A DNA stretch of 22,243 bases, taken from the NCBI GenBank assembly GCA_032250895.1, contig JAVVEZ010000057.1:1-22243 (forward strand), given 5' to 3'. A program made the translations under genes and the position numbers. This document shows, in pieces, positions 1 to 6,994 of this stretch. Within the stretch, counting starts at the first letter, position 1. Each line of letters begins with the position of its first letter. Below the pieces are notes generated by a model. The model was not told the origin of the DNA. It worked only from the letters and a program-made list of their open reading frames with translations, and made no database searches. This DNA comes from JAVVEZ01 sp032250895 (GTDB lineage Bacteria > Pseudomonadota > Gammaproteobacteria > Pseudomonadales > Pseudohongiellaceae).

Positions 1-98
1 ATGGTCAGCAAGCTCCCGCTTATTGTATGATGGCCGCGTTTTACATTTGCCACGACCGTTAAAATACCAGCTTATAAAATAAACAGGAGAAAAAATCC

Positions 99-491
99 AT
101 GTCTGACGATTCTCGAAGCGCGTTGAAGGAAAAGGGGCTCAATATCCGCCGTGAAGTCCTGGGCAACAGGCATGTGGATGCAGCCATGGATAAGGCCAAT
201 GACTTCAACCGTCCCATGCAGGAGTTGCTGAATGAATACTGCTGGGGCGCCACCTGGAGCAGGGAAGGCTTGACCCGGCAGGAACGCAGCATGATCAACC
301 TGGCCATGCTCACTGCTTTGGGGCGTACTCATGAGGTGGCGGCGCATGTTCGCGGCGCCAAGAACAACGGCCTGAGTGATCAGCAGATCAGCGAAGTGCT
401 GTTGCAGACCGCCATATATTGTGGCGTGCCTGCTGCCGTCGACAGCTTCCGGGCGGCGACTGAGGTGTTGGCAAGCTATGATGGTAAGTAA
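99..491 (+). CDS. Carboxymuconolactone decarboxylase (CMD) family protein
   Basis: A 130-residue soluble protein of the CMD/AhpD-like alpha-helical family, the size of PcaC (4-carboxymuconolactone decarboxylase). Residues about 36-120 form the CMD domain. The family pattern is visible as Glu79, His83 in AAHVRGAKNNG, and the LLQTAIYCGVPAA block (101-113). There is no CxxC pair, so an AhpD-like peroxidase role is not supported. The ATG at 99 is chosen because AGGAGA at 85-90 sits 8 bases upstream; the region before it is AT-rich (60-90) and could hold the promoter, but I cannot fix the boxes. The end of the gene overlaps the next gene by 11 bases. With the dehydrogenase and MBL hydrolase it probably belongs to a ring-cleavage or lactone catabolic route. 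The family is clear; the substrate is not. Confidence 0.85.
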   Translation: MSDDSRSALKEKGLNIRREVLGNRHVDAAMDKANDFNRPMQELLNEYCWGATWSREGLTRQERSMINLAMLTALGRTHEVAAHVRGAKNNGLSDQQISEVLLQTAIYCGVPAAVDSFRAATEVLASYDGK

Positions 492-1398
492 GAGCGTGTC
501 TCCGTCGGCAAAAATTGGTTTCATCGGTCTGGGCAATATGGGCTATCCCATGGCCAGAAATCTGGTCAATGCCGGTTATCAACTGACGGTGGCCGACCTC
601 GATCAGGAGCGGCTGCAGCGTTTCTGTCAGGAAACCGGCAGCACTGCCGGGAATAGTCTCTCGGCCCTGGGTGCCGCGAGCCAGGTGGTCATCACCATGC
701 TGCCGGAGGGCAAGGCCGTGCGCCAGGTCCTGCTGGGCAATGGCGGGGATGCTGTGGTGCCGGGTCTGGCGAAGGGAGCCATCCTGATCGACATGAGTTC
801 ATCTTCCCCGGTGGGGACCCGGGCGTTGGGCAGCGAGCTGGCGGCACTGGGCTATTCCCTGGTGGATGCGCCGGTTTCGGGTGGCATTCACAAGGCGGCC
901 GATGGCACGCTGGCAATCATGGTCGGGGGCGAGCCTGCCGTCTATGAAGCCTGTCAGCCTTTGTTCGCAGTGCTGGGCAAGTCCTTTCATACCGGCGGGC
1001 CTGCCAGTGGCCATGCCATGAAGGCCATGAACAACTACCTGTCTGCGGCGACCCTGACCTTGACCGCAGAGGCTGTCATCACCGGTACCCGCTTTGGGCT
1101 GGACCCGAAAATCATGGTGGACATCCTCAATGCCTCTTCTGGCCGCAGTAACAGTTCAGAGCAAAAATTTCCCGCCTACATCCTGCCGCGCACCTTCGAT
1201 TCCGGGTTCTTCCTGGGCTTGATGGCAAAGGATCTGCGTTTTGCGCTGGAGTTGGCAGAAGCCGAGCAGGCACCCTGCGAGTTGCTCAGGCGTCTCAGCC
1301 ACATTTACGATGCTGCCGAACAAGAACTGGGCTTCAAAGCGGACAACACAGACATTTACCGTTACCTGGAATCACTGGCCGGAAAAGAGCAAGGCTGA
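481..1398 (+). CDS. NAD(P)-dependent beta-hydroxyacid dehydrogenase (GarR/HIBADH/GLYR family)
   Basis: A 305-residue cytoplasmic oxidoreductase of the 3-hydroxyisobutyrate / tartronate-semialdehyde reductase family. The N-terminal Rossmann fold carries the dinucleotide motif GLGNMG (16-21) after a beta strand. The substrate-binding signature DAPVSGG is at 129-135, and the catalytic lysine is Lys181 in HAMKAMNNYL. The C-terminal helical domain includes FFLGLMAKDLRFALELA. The reading frame stays open upstream to 376, but that stretch overlaps the CMD gene and looks nothing like the family, so the start is placed at ATG 481 (ATG 478 is the alternative). No good ribosome site is visible, which suggests translational coupling to the upstream gene. 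The stop shares one base with the next start (TGATG). The usual substrates are short beta-hydroxy acids; which one is unknown. Confidence 0.88.
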   Translation: MVSKSVSPSAKIGFIGLGNMGYPMARNLVNAGYQLTVADLDQERLQRFCQETGSTAGNSLSALGAASQVVITMLPEGKAVRQVLLGNGGDAVVPGLAKGAILIDMSSSSPVGTRALGSELAALGYSLVDAPVSGGIHKAADGTLAIMVGGEPAVYEACQPLFAVLGKSFHTGGPASGHAMKAMNNYLSAATLTLTAEAVITGTRFGLDPKIMVDILNASSGRSNSSEQKFPAYILPRTFDSGFFLGLMAKDLRFALELAEAEQAPCELLRRLSHIYDAAEQELGFKADNTDIYRYLESLAGKEQG

Positions 1399-2186
1399 TG
1401 ACTGAGCCGGAACCCTATGAAGTGTACGCCATTCGCTATGCCACGGTGGCGCGCAACGCGGCGGAAAATTTCATTGGCGGCGATCCTCACGAGGGCGCCA
1501 TGCCGATGGATTATTTTGTCTGGCTGGCCAGAAATTCCAGCCGGACCTGGGTAATTGATACAGGCTTCAATGAAGCCGCCGCCGCGCGCAGAAAACGCAC
1601 CTTCCTGCGGTCACCGGCCACTGGACTGGCGCTGCTGGGTGTGGATGCCGCTGCCGTGAAAGACGTCATCGTCACCCATCTTCACTATGACCATATCGGC
1701 AATTTCGATCTCTTTCCCGAGGCGACCTTTCACTTGCAGGACAGTGAAATGGCCTATGCCACCGGCCGCTACATGAGCAAGCCCTTTTTCTCGCATGCCT
1801 TCGAACTGGAGGAAGTGCTGGCCATGGTCAGGAATGTCTACGCCGGGCGCGTGGCCTTTTATGAGGGTGATCATGAACTGGCTCCCGGCCTGTCCCTGCA
1901 TCATATAGGAGGGCATACCAAGGGTTTGCAGGTGGTCAGGTTGTGGACCCGGGTCGGCTGGCTGGTGCTGGCCTCCGATGCCAGTCATTATGCCGCGAAC
2001 ATGGAACAGCAGCGGCCCTTTCCGGTCGTCGTCGATGTGGCGCAAATGGTTGATGGCTGGCGCAAAATGCGAGCCTTGGTGACTGAGCCCGGCCGCATCA
2101 TTCCCGGTCATGATCCGCAGGTCATGCAGACTTACCGGGCACCTTCCGCGAACCTGCAGGATATTGCCGTGCGGCTGGATGTCTGA
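1398..2186 (+). CDS. Metallo-beta-lactamase-fold hydrolase, N-acyl-homoserine-lactonase-like subfamily
   Basis: A 262-residue MBL-fold hydrolase. The dinuclear metal set is complete: HLHYDH at 94-99 (His94, His96, Asp98, His99), His173 in GGHTKG, bridging Asp194 in ASDASHY, and His238 in IIPGHDPQ. The region FDLFPEATFHLQDSEMAYA followed by the late His resembles the AttM/AiiA lactonase branch. There is no signal peptide, so it is cytoplasmic. It starts on the ATG that overlaps the previous stop codon, so it is almost certainly the third gene of one operon. A lactone- or thioester-hydrolysing step in the same catabolic route is plausible. Quorum quenching should not be assumed from this fold alone. 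Confidence 0.85.
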   Translation: MTEPEPYEVYAIRYATVARNAAENFIGGDPHEGAMPMDYFVWLARNSSRTWVIDTGFNEAAAARRKRTFLRSPATGLALLGVDAAAVKDVIVTHLHYDHIGNFDLFPEATFHLQDSEMAYATGRYMSKPFFSHAFELEEVLAMVRNVYAGRVAFYEGDHELAPGLSLHHIGGHTKGLQVVRLWTRVGWLVLASDASHYAANMEQQRPFPVVVDVAQMVDGWRKMRALVTEPGRIIPGHDPQVMQTYRAPSANLQDIAVRLDV

Positions 2187-2203
2187 AGGTTCGGGCACTG
2201 GAG

Positions 2204-2231
2204 CTGGATCTGCGCATAGGCGGGGATCCAG
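2204..2231. repeat. REP-like palindromic unit (copy A)
   Basis: An imperfect palindrome with arms CTGGATC (2204-2210) and GATCCAG (2225-2231) around GCGCATAGGCGGG. On the minus strand it reads CTGGATCCCCGCCTATGCGC. It resembles the unit at 13833-13860 and lies between two convergent genes, as REP-type repeats usually do. Confidence 0.55.
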
Positions 2232-2289
2232 CCAGACATCTTTATGTCATGCAGATTCAATGCAGGGCCCGGGCAGCGGGGCAGACTCT

Positions 2290-2322
2290 CCTGGACCTGG
2301 GCTTCAGCGCCGGGGGATGATG
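2290..2322. repeat. REP-like unit (copy B, CCTGGA...CGGGGGATGATG)
   Basis: This stretch has the layout CCTGGACC, a GC-rich middle, then GCGCCGGGGGATGATG. It parallels CCTGGATC...GCGCCGGGATGATGG at 15387-15417. Together with copy A it fills most of the 216-base gap between the MBL gene and the GGDEF gene. I see no gene in that gap. Confidence 0.4.
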
Positions 2323-2402
2323 CGACGTGTACGGGGATGACCCGGCGATCAAGGAAAGTAAGTAACGAAGGAAGAGGCTCGGGGGGGGAGGGAAGGGGAG
2401 AA

Positions 2403-3332
2403 TCAGCGGCTCCAGCGTCCGCGGCCATTCTGTTTGGCCCGATACAGGGCATGGTCCGCGAACCTGTAGAGATTCTCGCCATCGGCGGCGTCATTCGGAA
2501 AGATGCCGATGCCGATACTCAGGTTCAGCAAATGCGAGCGGCCTTCCAATGTCATGGGTTTTCTGACTTCGGCAATAATACGTTCGGCTACTTCTTCGGC
2601 GGCCTGCTCGGTATCCAGATTGGGGATGATAACGCTGAATTCATCGCCCCCCAGACGACACACGAGATCCTCGTCCCGGACTCCGTGTCGTATCCGTTCG
2701 GAGACTATCTGCAGAATGCGGTCACCCTGATCGTGCCCCAGAGCATCATTCAGCGCTTTGAATTCATCCAGGTCCAGCATCAGCAAGGCCATGGAACTCT
2801 GGTTCTGCCGGGCCTGTGACAGGCTGCTGTCCAGGCTTTCATCAAAGGCACGCCGGTTGTGCAGGCCTGTCAAGGGATCTTCCAGCGCCTGTTGCTGGAT
2901 CTGCTGCTCGGCTTTCTTGCGATCGGTGATATCGGAATAGATGGCCAGTGCCCAACCTTCACTGGGCAGTATCATGCCGCTGAGCAGGGTCGTCTTCACA
3001 TCGCCATCCTTGCACAGCACGTCCACCTCCACCTGCGGGATTTCGAAGGGCACGATGGCGGTGGTCTCGAAGTGAGGCGCCCACATGTCCAGCGCCCGCT
3101 TGACCTGCTGCGGATCCGGGTAGACCTGCTGTATCCACTGCGTCACGGTAGGATGCTCAGACAGCTCATAACCGAACATTTCCCGGAATTTCCGGTTGAC
3201 GAACATCAGTTTCTGATCCTTGAGCCCGGCCCAGGACACCGCTACAGGCATGCCGTTCAGCACGGCTTCCAGCCTCTCCTGAACGCGGTCATCAAGCTGC
3301 TTCGTGAGCAATGGTGTGGGCATCTTGCTCAT
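2403..3332 (-). CDS. PAS-GGDEF diguanylate cyclase
   Basis: A 309-residue cytoplasmic signalling protein that should make cyclic di-GMP from two GTP. Residues about 20-140 form a PAS sensor domain (FVNRKFREMFGYELSE, ending IYSDITDRKKAEQQ). A short coiled linker leads to the GGDEF domain (about 150-309), which opens with DPLTGLHNRR. The active-site loop is an intact GGDEF at 228-232. An RxxD product-inhibition site (Arg219, Asp222) sits exactly five residues before it, so feedback by c-di-GMP is expected. There is no transmembrane segment and no EAL domain. ATG at 3330-3332 gives full PAS coverage; the ribosome site is weak (GAGG about 14 bases upstream), and ATG at 3321-3323 is an alternative. 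The gene stands alone, convergent with the MBL gene. The signal sensed by the PAS domain cannot be told from sequence. Confidence 0.92.
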   Translation of the reverse strand: MSKMPTPLLTKQLDDRVQERLEAVLNGMPVAVSWAGLKDQKLMFVNRKFREMFGYELSEHPTVTQWIQQVYPDPQQVKRALDMWAPHFETTAIVPFEIPQVEVDVLCKDGDVKTTLLSGMILPSEGWALAIYSDITDRKKAEQQIQQQALEDPLTGLHNRRAFDESLDSSLSQARQNQSSMALLMLDLDEFKALNDALGHDQGDRILQIVSERIRHGVRDEDLVCRLGGDEFSVIIPNLDTEQAAEEVAERIIAEVRKPMTLEGRSHLLNLSIGIGIFPNDAADGENLYRFADHALYRAKQNGRGRWSR

Positions 3333-3457
3333 CAGTCTTCGGACACCTCGACAAAATCCCGGAATGAAAAAATGGAAACAGAAACGGACGTGGTGCAGGA
3401 CGAGTCAAATCTGCGGTCAAGACCCGGGTCTGATGACAAAAGAGCCTGAACGAAGGG

Positions 3458-3471
3458 TTGACAATTGTCAA
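3458..3471. promoter_or_regulatory. Perfect 14-bp palindrome, operator-like
   Basis: TTGACAATTGTCAA is self-complementary over all 14 bases and contains a consensus -35 hexamer. It lies in the 288-base gap between the divergent GGDEF gene and the PEBP-like gene. A related but shorter dyad follows 58 bases downstream. No convincing -10 box could be paired with it, so binding by a regulator is only inferred. Confidence 0.35.
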
Positions 3472-3517
3472 GGACTTGTCGTCCCGGACCGGGTCCGCGT
3501 CCCCGGCGAGACTCCTT

Positions 3518-3528
3518 TGACAGTGTCA
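3518..3528. promoter_or_regulatory. Second TGACA-TGTCA dyad, operator-like
   Basis: TGACAGTGTCA is an 11-base dyad with the same half-sites (TGACA/TGTCA) as the palindrome at 3458-3471 but one base between the halves instead of two. The rest of this gap also holds AGACCCGGGTCT (3420-3431, perfect palindrome). I see no gene or clear terminator in it. Confidence 0.3.
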
Positions 3529-3620
3529 TTTTTTCCGGCAAGCGTGTACCATCGGCACCCTTGTTTCGGAATTTGTTCCCGGAACGGAGATGGTATCTGA
3601 CATTAACAAGGAGTCTTTCC

Positions 3621-4175
3621 ATGAAATCAAAAATAATGAGTATCGCGCTTGCCCTGCTGGCGCTGGTCGGCTTTGCCAGCAATCAGGCGGCGGCCCAGGG
3701 CTTTACCCTGCCATTGATGAAGGTCAGCACCAATGCCTTTCCCGATGGCGGTGTGATTCCACTGAAATACACGTCCCATGGCGATAACGTGCAACCCAAT
3801 TTCACCATTACCGGCGCCCCGGACAATACCGTCAGTTACGCCATTATCTTCCACGATATCGATGTTTCCCTTGGCGGCAGCACCAACGATGTCCTGCACT
3901 GGACAGCCTGGAATATCCCGAGCGCCACCATCGCTGAAGGCAGTCTGCCGGCCGGTAGTGTTCAGGGCGCCAATATTCGCAACCAAAACAATTACATGGG
4001 CCCCGGTGCGCCCAGCAATGAACGCTTTCACCACTATGTCTTCGAGTTCTACGCACTGAGCGAAAACCTGGGCCTCGCCGAAGGTGCCAGCCGGGCCGAT
4101 CTGCTGGCCGCACTGGAAGGCAAGGTGGTCGCCAAGGCCGCTTACGTGGGCAGATATACCCGCGCCATTCCCTGA
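3621..4175 (+). CDS. Exported YbhB/YbcL-type phosphatidylethanolamine-binding-like (PEBP) protein
   Basis: A 184-residue protein with a Sec signal peptide (Lys3 and Lys5, hydrophobic IALALLALVGFA, cleavage likely after NQAAA at about 25), so it is periplasmic or secreted. The mature part follows the bacterial PEBP plan: GGVIPLKYTSHGDN, then AIIFHDIDV and LHWTAWNIP, then YMGPGAPSNERFHHYVFEFY. These supply the anion-pocket His and Gly-Pro residues. The frame is open upstream to 3465, but ATG 3621 is chosen because AAGGAG (3608-3613) lies 7 bases upstream and a proper signal peptide begins there. The function of bacterial PEBP homologues is poorly known. The gene is followed by a possible terminator and then the fused DUF6152 gene. 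Confidence 0.88.
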   Translation: MKSKIMSIALALLALVGFASNQAAAQGFTLPLMKVSTNAFPDGGVIPLKYTSHGDNVQPNFTITGAPDNTVSYAIIFHDIDVSLGGSTNDVLHWTAWNIPSATIAEGSLPAGSVQGANIRNQNNYMGPGAPSNERFHHYVFEFYALSENLGLAEGASRADLLAALEGKVVAKAAYVGRYTRAIP

Positions 4176-4192
4176 TACCGTGGCATCCAGTC

Positions 4193-4217
4193 CCCGGCCA
4201 GGTACCGCCTGGCCGGG
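4193..4217 (+). terminator. GC-rich hairpin, possible weak terminator or attenuator
   Basis: Perfect 10-bp arms CCCGGCCAGG (4193-4202) and CCTGGCCGGG (4208-4217) enclose a 5-base loop. The stem is followed only by TCCGTTTGG, so the U-tract is poor. It sits 17 bases after the PEBP-like stop codon and 18 bases before the next start, and could reduce read-through between the two genes. Confidence 0.4.
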
Positions 4218-4235
4218 TCCGTTTGGAGAATGCTT

Positions 4236-5267
4236 ATGCTGAAGCGCTTCCTGCCGGTTCTTTGTTCTTTCGTTCCAGCCCTGCTCACGTCCACTGCGTA
4301 TTCACACCATAGTTTTGCACCCCATTTCGATGTCGCCAAGCCGGTTTCCATCACGGGTACGGTGACAGTATTCGAGAAACGCAACCCCCATGCCTATCTG
4401 CATATCGAAGCCCCGGATGCCAATGGCAGAACCCGGGAATATGTTTGCGAGTCTCATGGGGTAACACAGTTGACCCGTAACGGTATTACACCGGAAATGC
4501 TGGCACCTGGTACCGTGTTGACGCTCAAGGGTTCCCAGCATCGGCGTGATCCCTATGCATGTTTCTTTAACAGCATTCAGCTCGCCGATGGCCGGGTGCT
4601 GGATGTGAATGGCCCACGTGCCAGTCCCGATGCGAGGCCACAGTTTGCTCCTCGGACTTCCCTGTATGGCACCTGGCTGCTGCAGCCTATCGCCAACCGC
4701 AGCACCAGCGGCCCTCAGGAAATGATGAATTATCTGACCGCAGAGGGGGCGGCTGCCGTGCGCGCCTATCAGCCTTTCGTCGACGATCCTGCCTATCGCT
4801 GTGATCCCGTGGCCGTCAGGCGCGCCTGGTTTGCACCGGGCACGCCGATGGCCATCCGGCAGGCGGGCGAGGATATTATCGTGCAGCATGAGTGGATGGA
4901 TATTCAAAGAACGATTCACATGGGGGTCAAAGAGGTTCCCGCTACTGTTCCACCCAGCAGTCTGGGTTACTCCATGGGGCATTTCGAGGGCGAGACGCTG
5001 GTGATTGAAACCTTGAACTACGCGCAGGGAGTACTGAATCAGTATGTGGAGATGGACGGTTTCCCGACCAGGGGACTATTGCATTCCGATGCACTGCGGA
5101 CGCTGGAAAGAATCCGCTTCAATCCGGATACCCAGCGTGTGGAGATGAGCATCGAGCACGTCGATCCGAAATTTTTTACCCGGGATTTCCCACTTGCCGA
5201 GGCTCGATACGGGCCCACAAACCTGGAAATTCAAACCTTTGGCTGTATTCCTGAAATTCTGAAATAG
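4236..5267 (+). CDS. Exported two-domain protein: DUF6152 plus a C-terminal 'ETLVIET' domain
   Basis: A 343-residue exported protein of unknown function. The signal peptide (MLKRFLPVLCSFVPALLTST) probably ends at AYS, so the mature protein would begin His-His (HHSFAPHFDVAKPVSITGTV). Residues about 24-125 match the DUF6152 layout: HHS, FD, a GTV strand, then NPHAYLHIE. The rest is a second domain with YRCDP, RTIHMG, GYSMGHFEGETLVIETLNY and a late Cys in TFGCIPE. The second ATG (4236) is preferred over ATG 4230 because GGAG (4225-4228) sits 7 bases before it and would abut the earlier ATG. The permease gene starts 6 bases after its stop, suggesting co-transcription. The same two domains occur as separate neighbouring genes at 12428-13716. 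Confidence 0.8.
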   Translation: MLKRFLPVLCSFVPALLTSTAYSHHSFAPHFDVAKPVSITGTVTVFEKRNPHAYLHIEAPDANGRTREYVCESHGVTQLTRNGITPEMLAPGTVLTLKGSQHRRDPYACFFNSIQLADGRVLDVNGPRASPDARPQFAPRTSLYGTWLLQPIANRSTSGPQEMMNYLTAEGAAAVRAYQPFVDDPAYRCDPVAVRRAWFAPGTPMAIRQAGEDIIVQHEWMDIQRTIHMGVKEVPATVPPSSLGYSMGHFEGETLVIETLNYAQGVLNQYVEMDGFPTRGLLHSDALRTLERIRFNPDTQRVEMSIEHVDPKFFTRDFPLAEARYGPTNLEIQTFGCIPEILK

Positions 5268-5273
5268 TCCCTG

Positions 5274-6026
5274 ATGTCCTTGTTGACTCCCGATATTTTG
5301 CTGCTTCTGGGTATCATCGCCCTGTGTACCGGCTTCGTGAAAGCGGGTGTCCCGTCGCTGGGTGCTCTGCTGTCGGCGGGTGTGGCACTGGTGTTCCCTC
5401 CTCGTGATGCGCTGGGGATTACCCTGATGTTTCTGCTGGTGGGGGATATCGTGGCAGTCAGCCTGTACTGGCGCCTGGCGCACTGGGACGAGCTCAGGAA
5501 AATGATAGTACCGGTATTGCTGGGCATCGCCATGGGCGGGGTGCTGCTGTATTTTCTCGACAACGACAGTCTGGGGCTGGCCATAGGACTTCTGGTGGTG
5601 TTCCTGGTGTCGCTGGAACCTTTCCGGCCACAGTTGACGCGCTGGGCCTTGGCGCATCCTGGCAAGGCCAGAGGCGGGTCCGGTTTTCTGGCCGGCGTCG
5701 CCACCACCATTGGCAATGCCGCCGGGCCGATACTGTCGCTCTATTTCCTGTTGCTGAAACTGGACAAGAAGACGTTCGTCGGCACCGGCACCATTTTTTA
5801 TCTCTGTGTCAACCTGACGAAAATCCCCATCTTTATTACCATGGAGGTGTTTCAGCTCAAATACCTGCTGTCAGTGCTCCTCACCGCCCCCCTGGTCTTT
5901 GTTGGTGCGGTTGGCGGCCGGAAGTTTCTGGAATGGATTTCCCAGCGCTGGTTCAATCGACTCATCCTGGTATTTACCGGGCTTGCCGGGCTCTGGCTGG
6001 TTCTGCGCTATGTGGTTTCCACCTGA
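5274..6026 (+). CDS. TauE/SafE (TSUP) family membrane permease
   Basis: A 250-residue inner-membrane protein, hydrophobic throughout, with about eight predicted helices (for example LLLLGIIALCTGFVKAG, LGIAMGGVLLYFL, LLSVLLTAPLVFVGAVGG, LILVFTGLAGLWLVLRYVV). It has the TSUP two-repeat layout: an early GFVKAGVPSLGALLSAGVAL and a second-half GFLAGVATTIGNAAGPILSL. Family members carry small anions such as sulfite, sulfonates or organic acids, but the substrate here is unknown. The ATG lies 6 bases after the DUF6152 stop with no clear ribosome site, so coupled translation is likely. The length is normal for the family. Confidence 0.88.
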   Translation: MSLLTPDILLLLGIIALCTGFVKAGVPSLGALLSAGVALVFPPRDALGITLMFLLVGDIVAVSLYWRLAHWDELRKMIVPVLLGIAMGGVLLYFLDNDSLGLAIGLLVVFLVSLEPFRPQLTRWALAHPGKARGGSGFLAGVATTIGNAAGPILSLYFLLLKLDKKTFVGTGTIFYLCVNLTKIPIFITMEVFQLKYLLSVLLTAPLVFVGAVGGRKFLEWISQRWFNRLILVFTGLAGLWLVLRYVVST

Positions 6027-6185
6027 CTAGCGCCTTGCGGCACAGAGTTTTGAGGCTTTCCAAGCGGAACAGTTGACAAGCATCAATAGTGGCGTCTGCT
6101 GAGCGCCTAGAATCAAAAACGTATTGGCAGGTATCAAAACATGGGCTATGGTGGCCCCCACTGAGAAAGGCACGAGGAGATTGCA

Positions 6186-6509
6186 ATGGCTGAATCGGAA
6201 CTGCAAAAACAGATGAATGAGCTCAAGAGTGATCTCAAATCGCTACAAACGGATGTGTCGGAGCTGGCGAAAATCCTGAAAGACCTGGGCGTCGGCAAAG
6301 TGAACGAGGCCACAGGTTCCATGGAAGATGAATTGGGCAAGGCTCAGGAAGAGTTGCGGCGGCGTTGGAGTGAAGCGCGCACACGCGGAAAAAGCACTCT
6401 GGATGAGCTCGAAGGGGATATTGGCCAGCACCCGGTTTCCAGTGTACTGACCGCATTTGGTATTGGCTTCATCATTGCCAAGCTGATGGATTTCGGGGGG
6501 CGGCGCTGA
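6186..6509 (+). CDS. DUF883 (YqjD/ElaB-like) membrane-anchored protein
   Basis: A 107-residue protein. A long charged coiled-coil (residues about 3-80, rich in Leu, Lys and Glu heptads) leads to a single C-terminal membrane segment, SSVLTAFGIGFIIAKLM, and a basic tail (GGRR). This is the DUF883 plan of E. coli YqjD, ElaB and YgaM, which are inner-membrane proteins linked to ribosomes in stationary phase. AGGAGA at 6175-6180 lies 5 bases before ATG 6186. The 159-base leader contains TTGACA (6073-6078) and CTAGAAT (6107-6113), but they are too far apart to be one promoter; the latter could be a sigma-S-type -10. It is the first gene of a three-gene cluster. Confidence 0.85.
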   Translation: MAESELQKQMNELKSDLKSLQTDVSELAKILKDLGVGKVNEATGSMEDELGKAQEELRRRWSEARTRGKSTLDELEGDIGQHPVSSVLTAFGIGFIIAKLMDFGGRR

Positions 6510-6514
6510 ACCAC

Positions 6515-6781
6515 TTGATCGATATTCTGATTGCCACTGTCGAGCTCTTTGAAGCAGAAGGCAGGGCATTGAGACGGGCCACTGTGCGCGTGGGCTGGAT
6601 GCTGGCTATGATTGCACTGGCCGGGTTTTTTGCCATTGTGGCTGCGGCCCTGATCTTATGGGCGTTTTATCAGTATCTGCTGACGGCAATGAGCGTCGCC
6701 ACCGCCGCGCTGCTGACGGGGATGCTGTCACTGGTTTTTTTGGGTATCCTGCTATGGCTGGTGAACAGGCTGAAGCGCTGA
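6515..6781 (+). CDS. YqjE-like small membrane protein (phage-holin 3_6 superfamily)
   Basis: An 88-residue protein with a short amphipathic N-terminus (about 1-27) and two hydrophobic segments: WMLAMIALAGFFAIVAAALI (about 28-47) and LLTGMLSLVFLGILLWLV (about 66-83), then a basic NRLKR end. This is the size and plan of E. coli YqjE. The start is a TTG at 6515, only 5 bases after the DUF883 stop; no better start keeps the N-terminal helix, and translation is probably coupled. 'Holin' in the family name does not imply lysis. The function is unknown. Confidence 0.7.
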   Translation: MIDILIATVELFEAEGRALRRATVRVGWMLAMIALAGFFAIVAAALILWAFYQYLLTAMSVATAALLTGMLSLVFLGILLWLVNRLKR

Positions 6782-6972
6782 CGATAGACGAGGCAAAGCA
6801 GCATCTGCGAGAGTTGGCCCGGGAGGGGGGCATGAGCGCCTGGGTAAGGCGGCGCCCCTTGCGCGCCGTTGCCTGTGGCTTTGTCGCGGGCATTTTTCTG
6901 GCGAGTTCACCGCGCACCCAGGACTTGCTGGTGCGTGGTCTGTCGCATCAGCTTTTGAAATCCTTGTTTTAG
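6754..6972 (+). CDS. Small membrane protein, third gene of the yqjD-yqjE-like cluster (YqjK position)
   Basis: A 72-residue protein. Its ATG (6754) lies inside the preceding gene, giving a 28-base overlap in another frame. The N-terminal 40 residues are charged (ALTIDEAKQHLRELAREGG, then WVRRRPLR), followed by one hydrophobic segment (AVACGFVAGIFLASS) and an amphipathic tail. The RRRPLRAVACGFVAGIFLAS pattern resembles the 'HPWQSVGIAAGVGFLLG' tail of DUF883 proteins. It occupies the place of yqjK after yqjE, although I cannot show homology to YqjK by eye. The frame is open further upstream, but that would mean deeper overlap. It ends 22 bases from the convergent pldA stop. Confidence 0.6.
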   Translation: MAGEQAEALTIDEAKQHLRELAREGGMSAWVRRRPLRAVACGFVAGIFLASSPRTQDLLVRGLSHQLLKSLF

Positions 6973-6994
6973 GGAAGATTCCGGGACGTTTCTG

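Noticed and set aside
376..480. N-terminal extension of the beta-hydroxyacid dehydrogenase
   Set aside because: The extension overlaps the CMD gene, is Cys- and Arg-rich and unlike the family. The Rossmann fold begins right after ATG 481.
1398..2186. A quorum-quenching AHL lactonase
   Set aside because: The metal motif is common to many MBL hydrolases, and the neighbours point to catabolism, so the substrate is left open.
6073..6113. TTGACA and TAGAAT before the DUF883 gene as one promoter
   Set aside because: The two boxes are about 29 bases apart, so they cannot form a single sigma-70 promoter. Only the -10-like box is mentioned, tentatively.
6515..6781. A phage holin or prophage remnant
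   Set aside because: No other phage genes are present, and the gene order with DUF883 matches a housekeeping yqjDE-type cluster.
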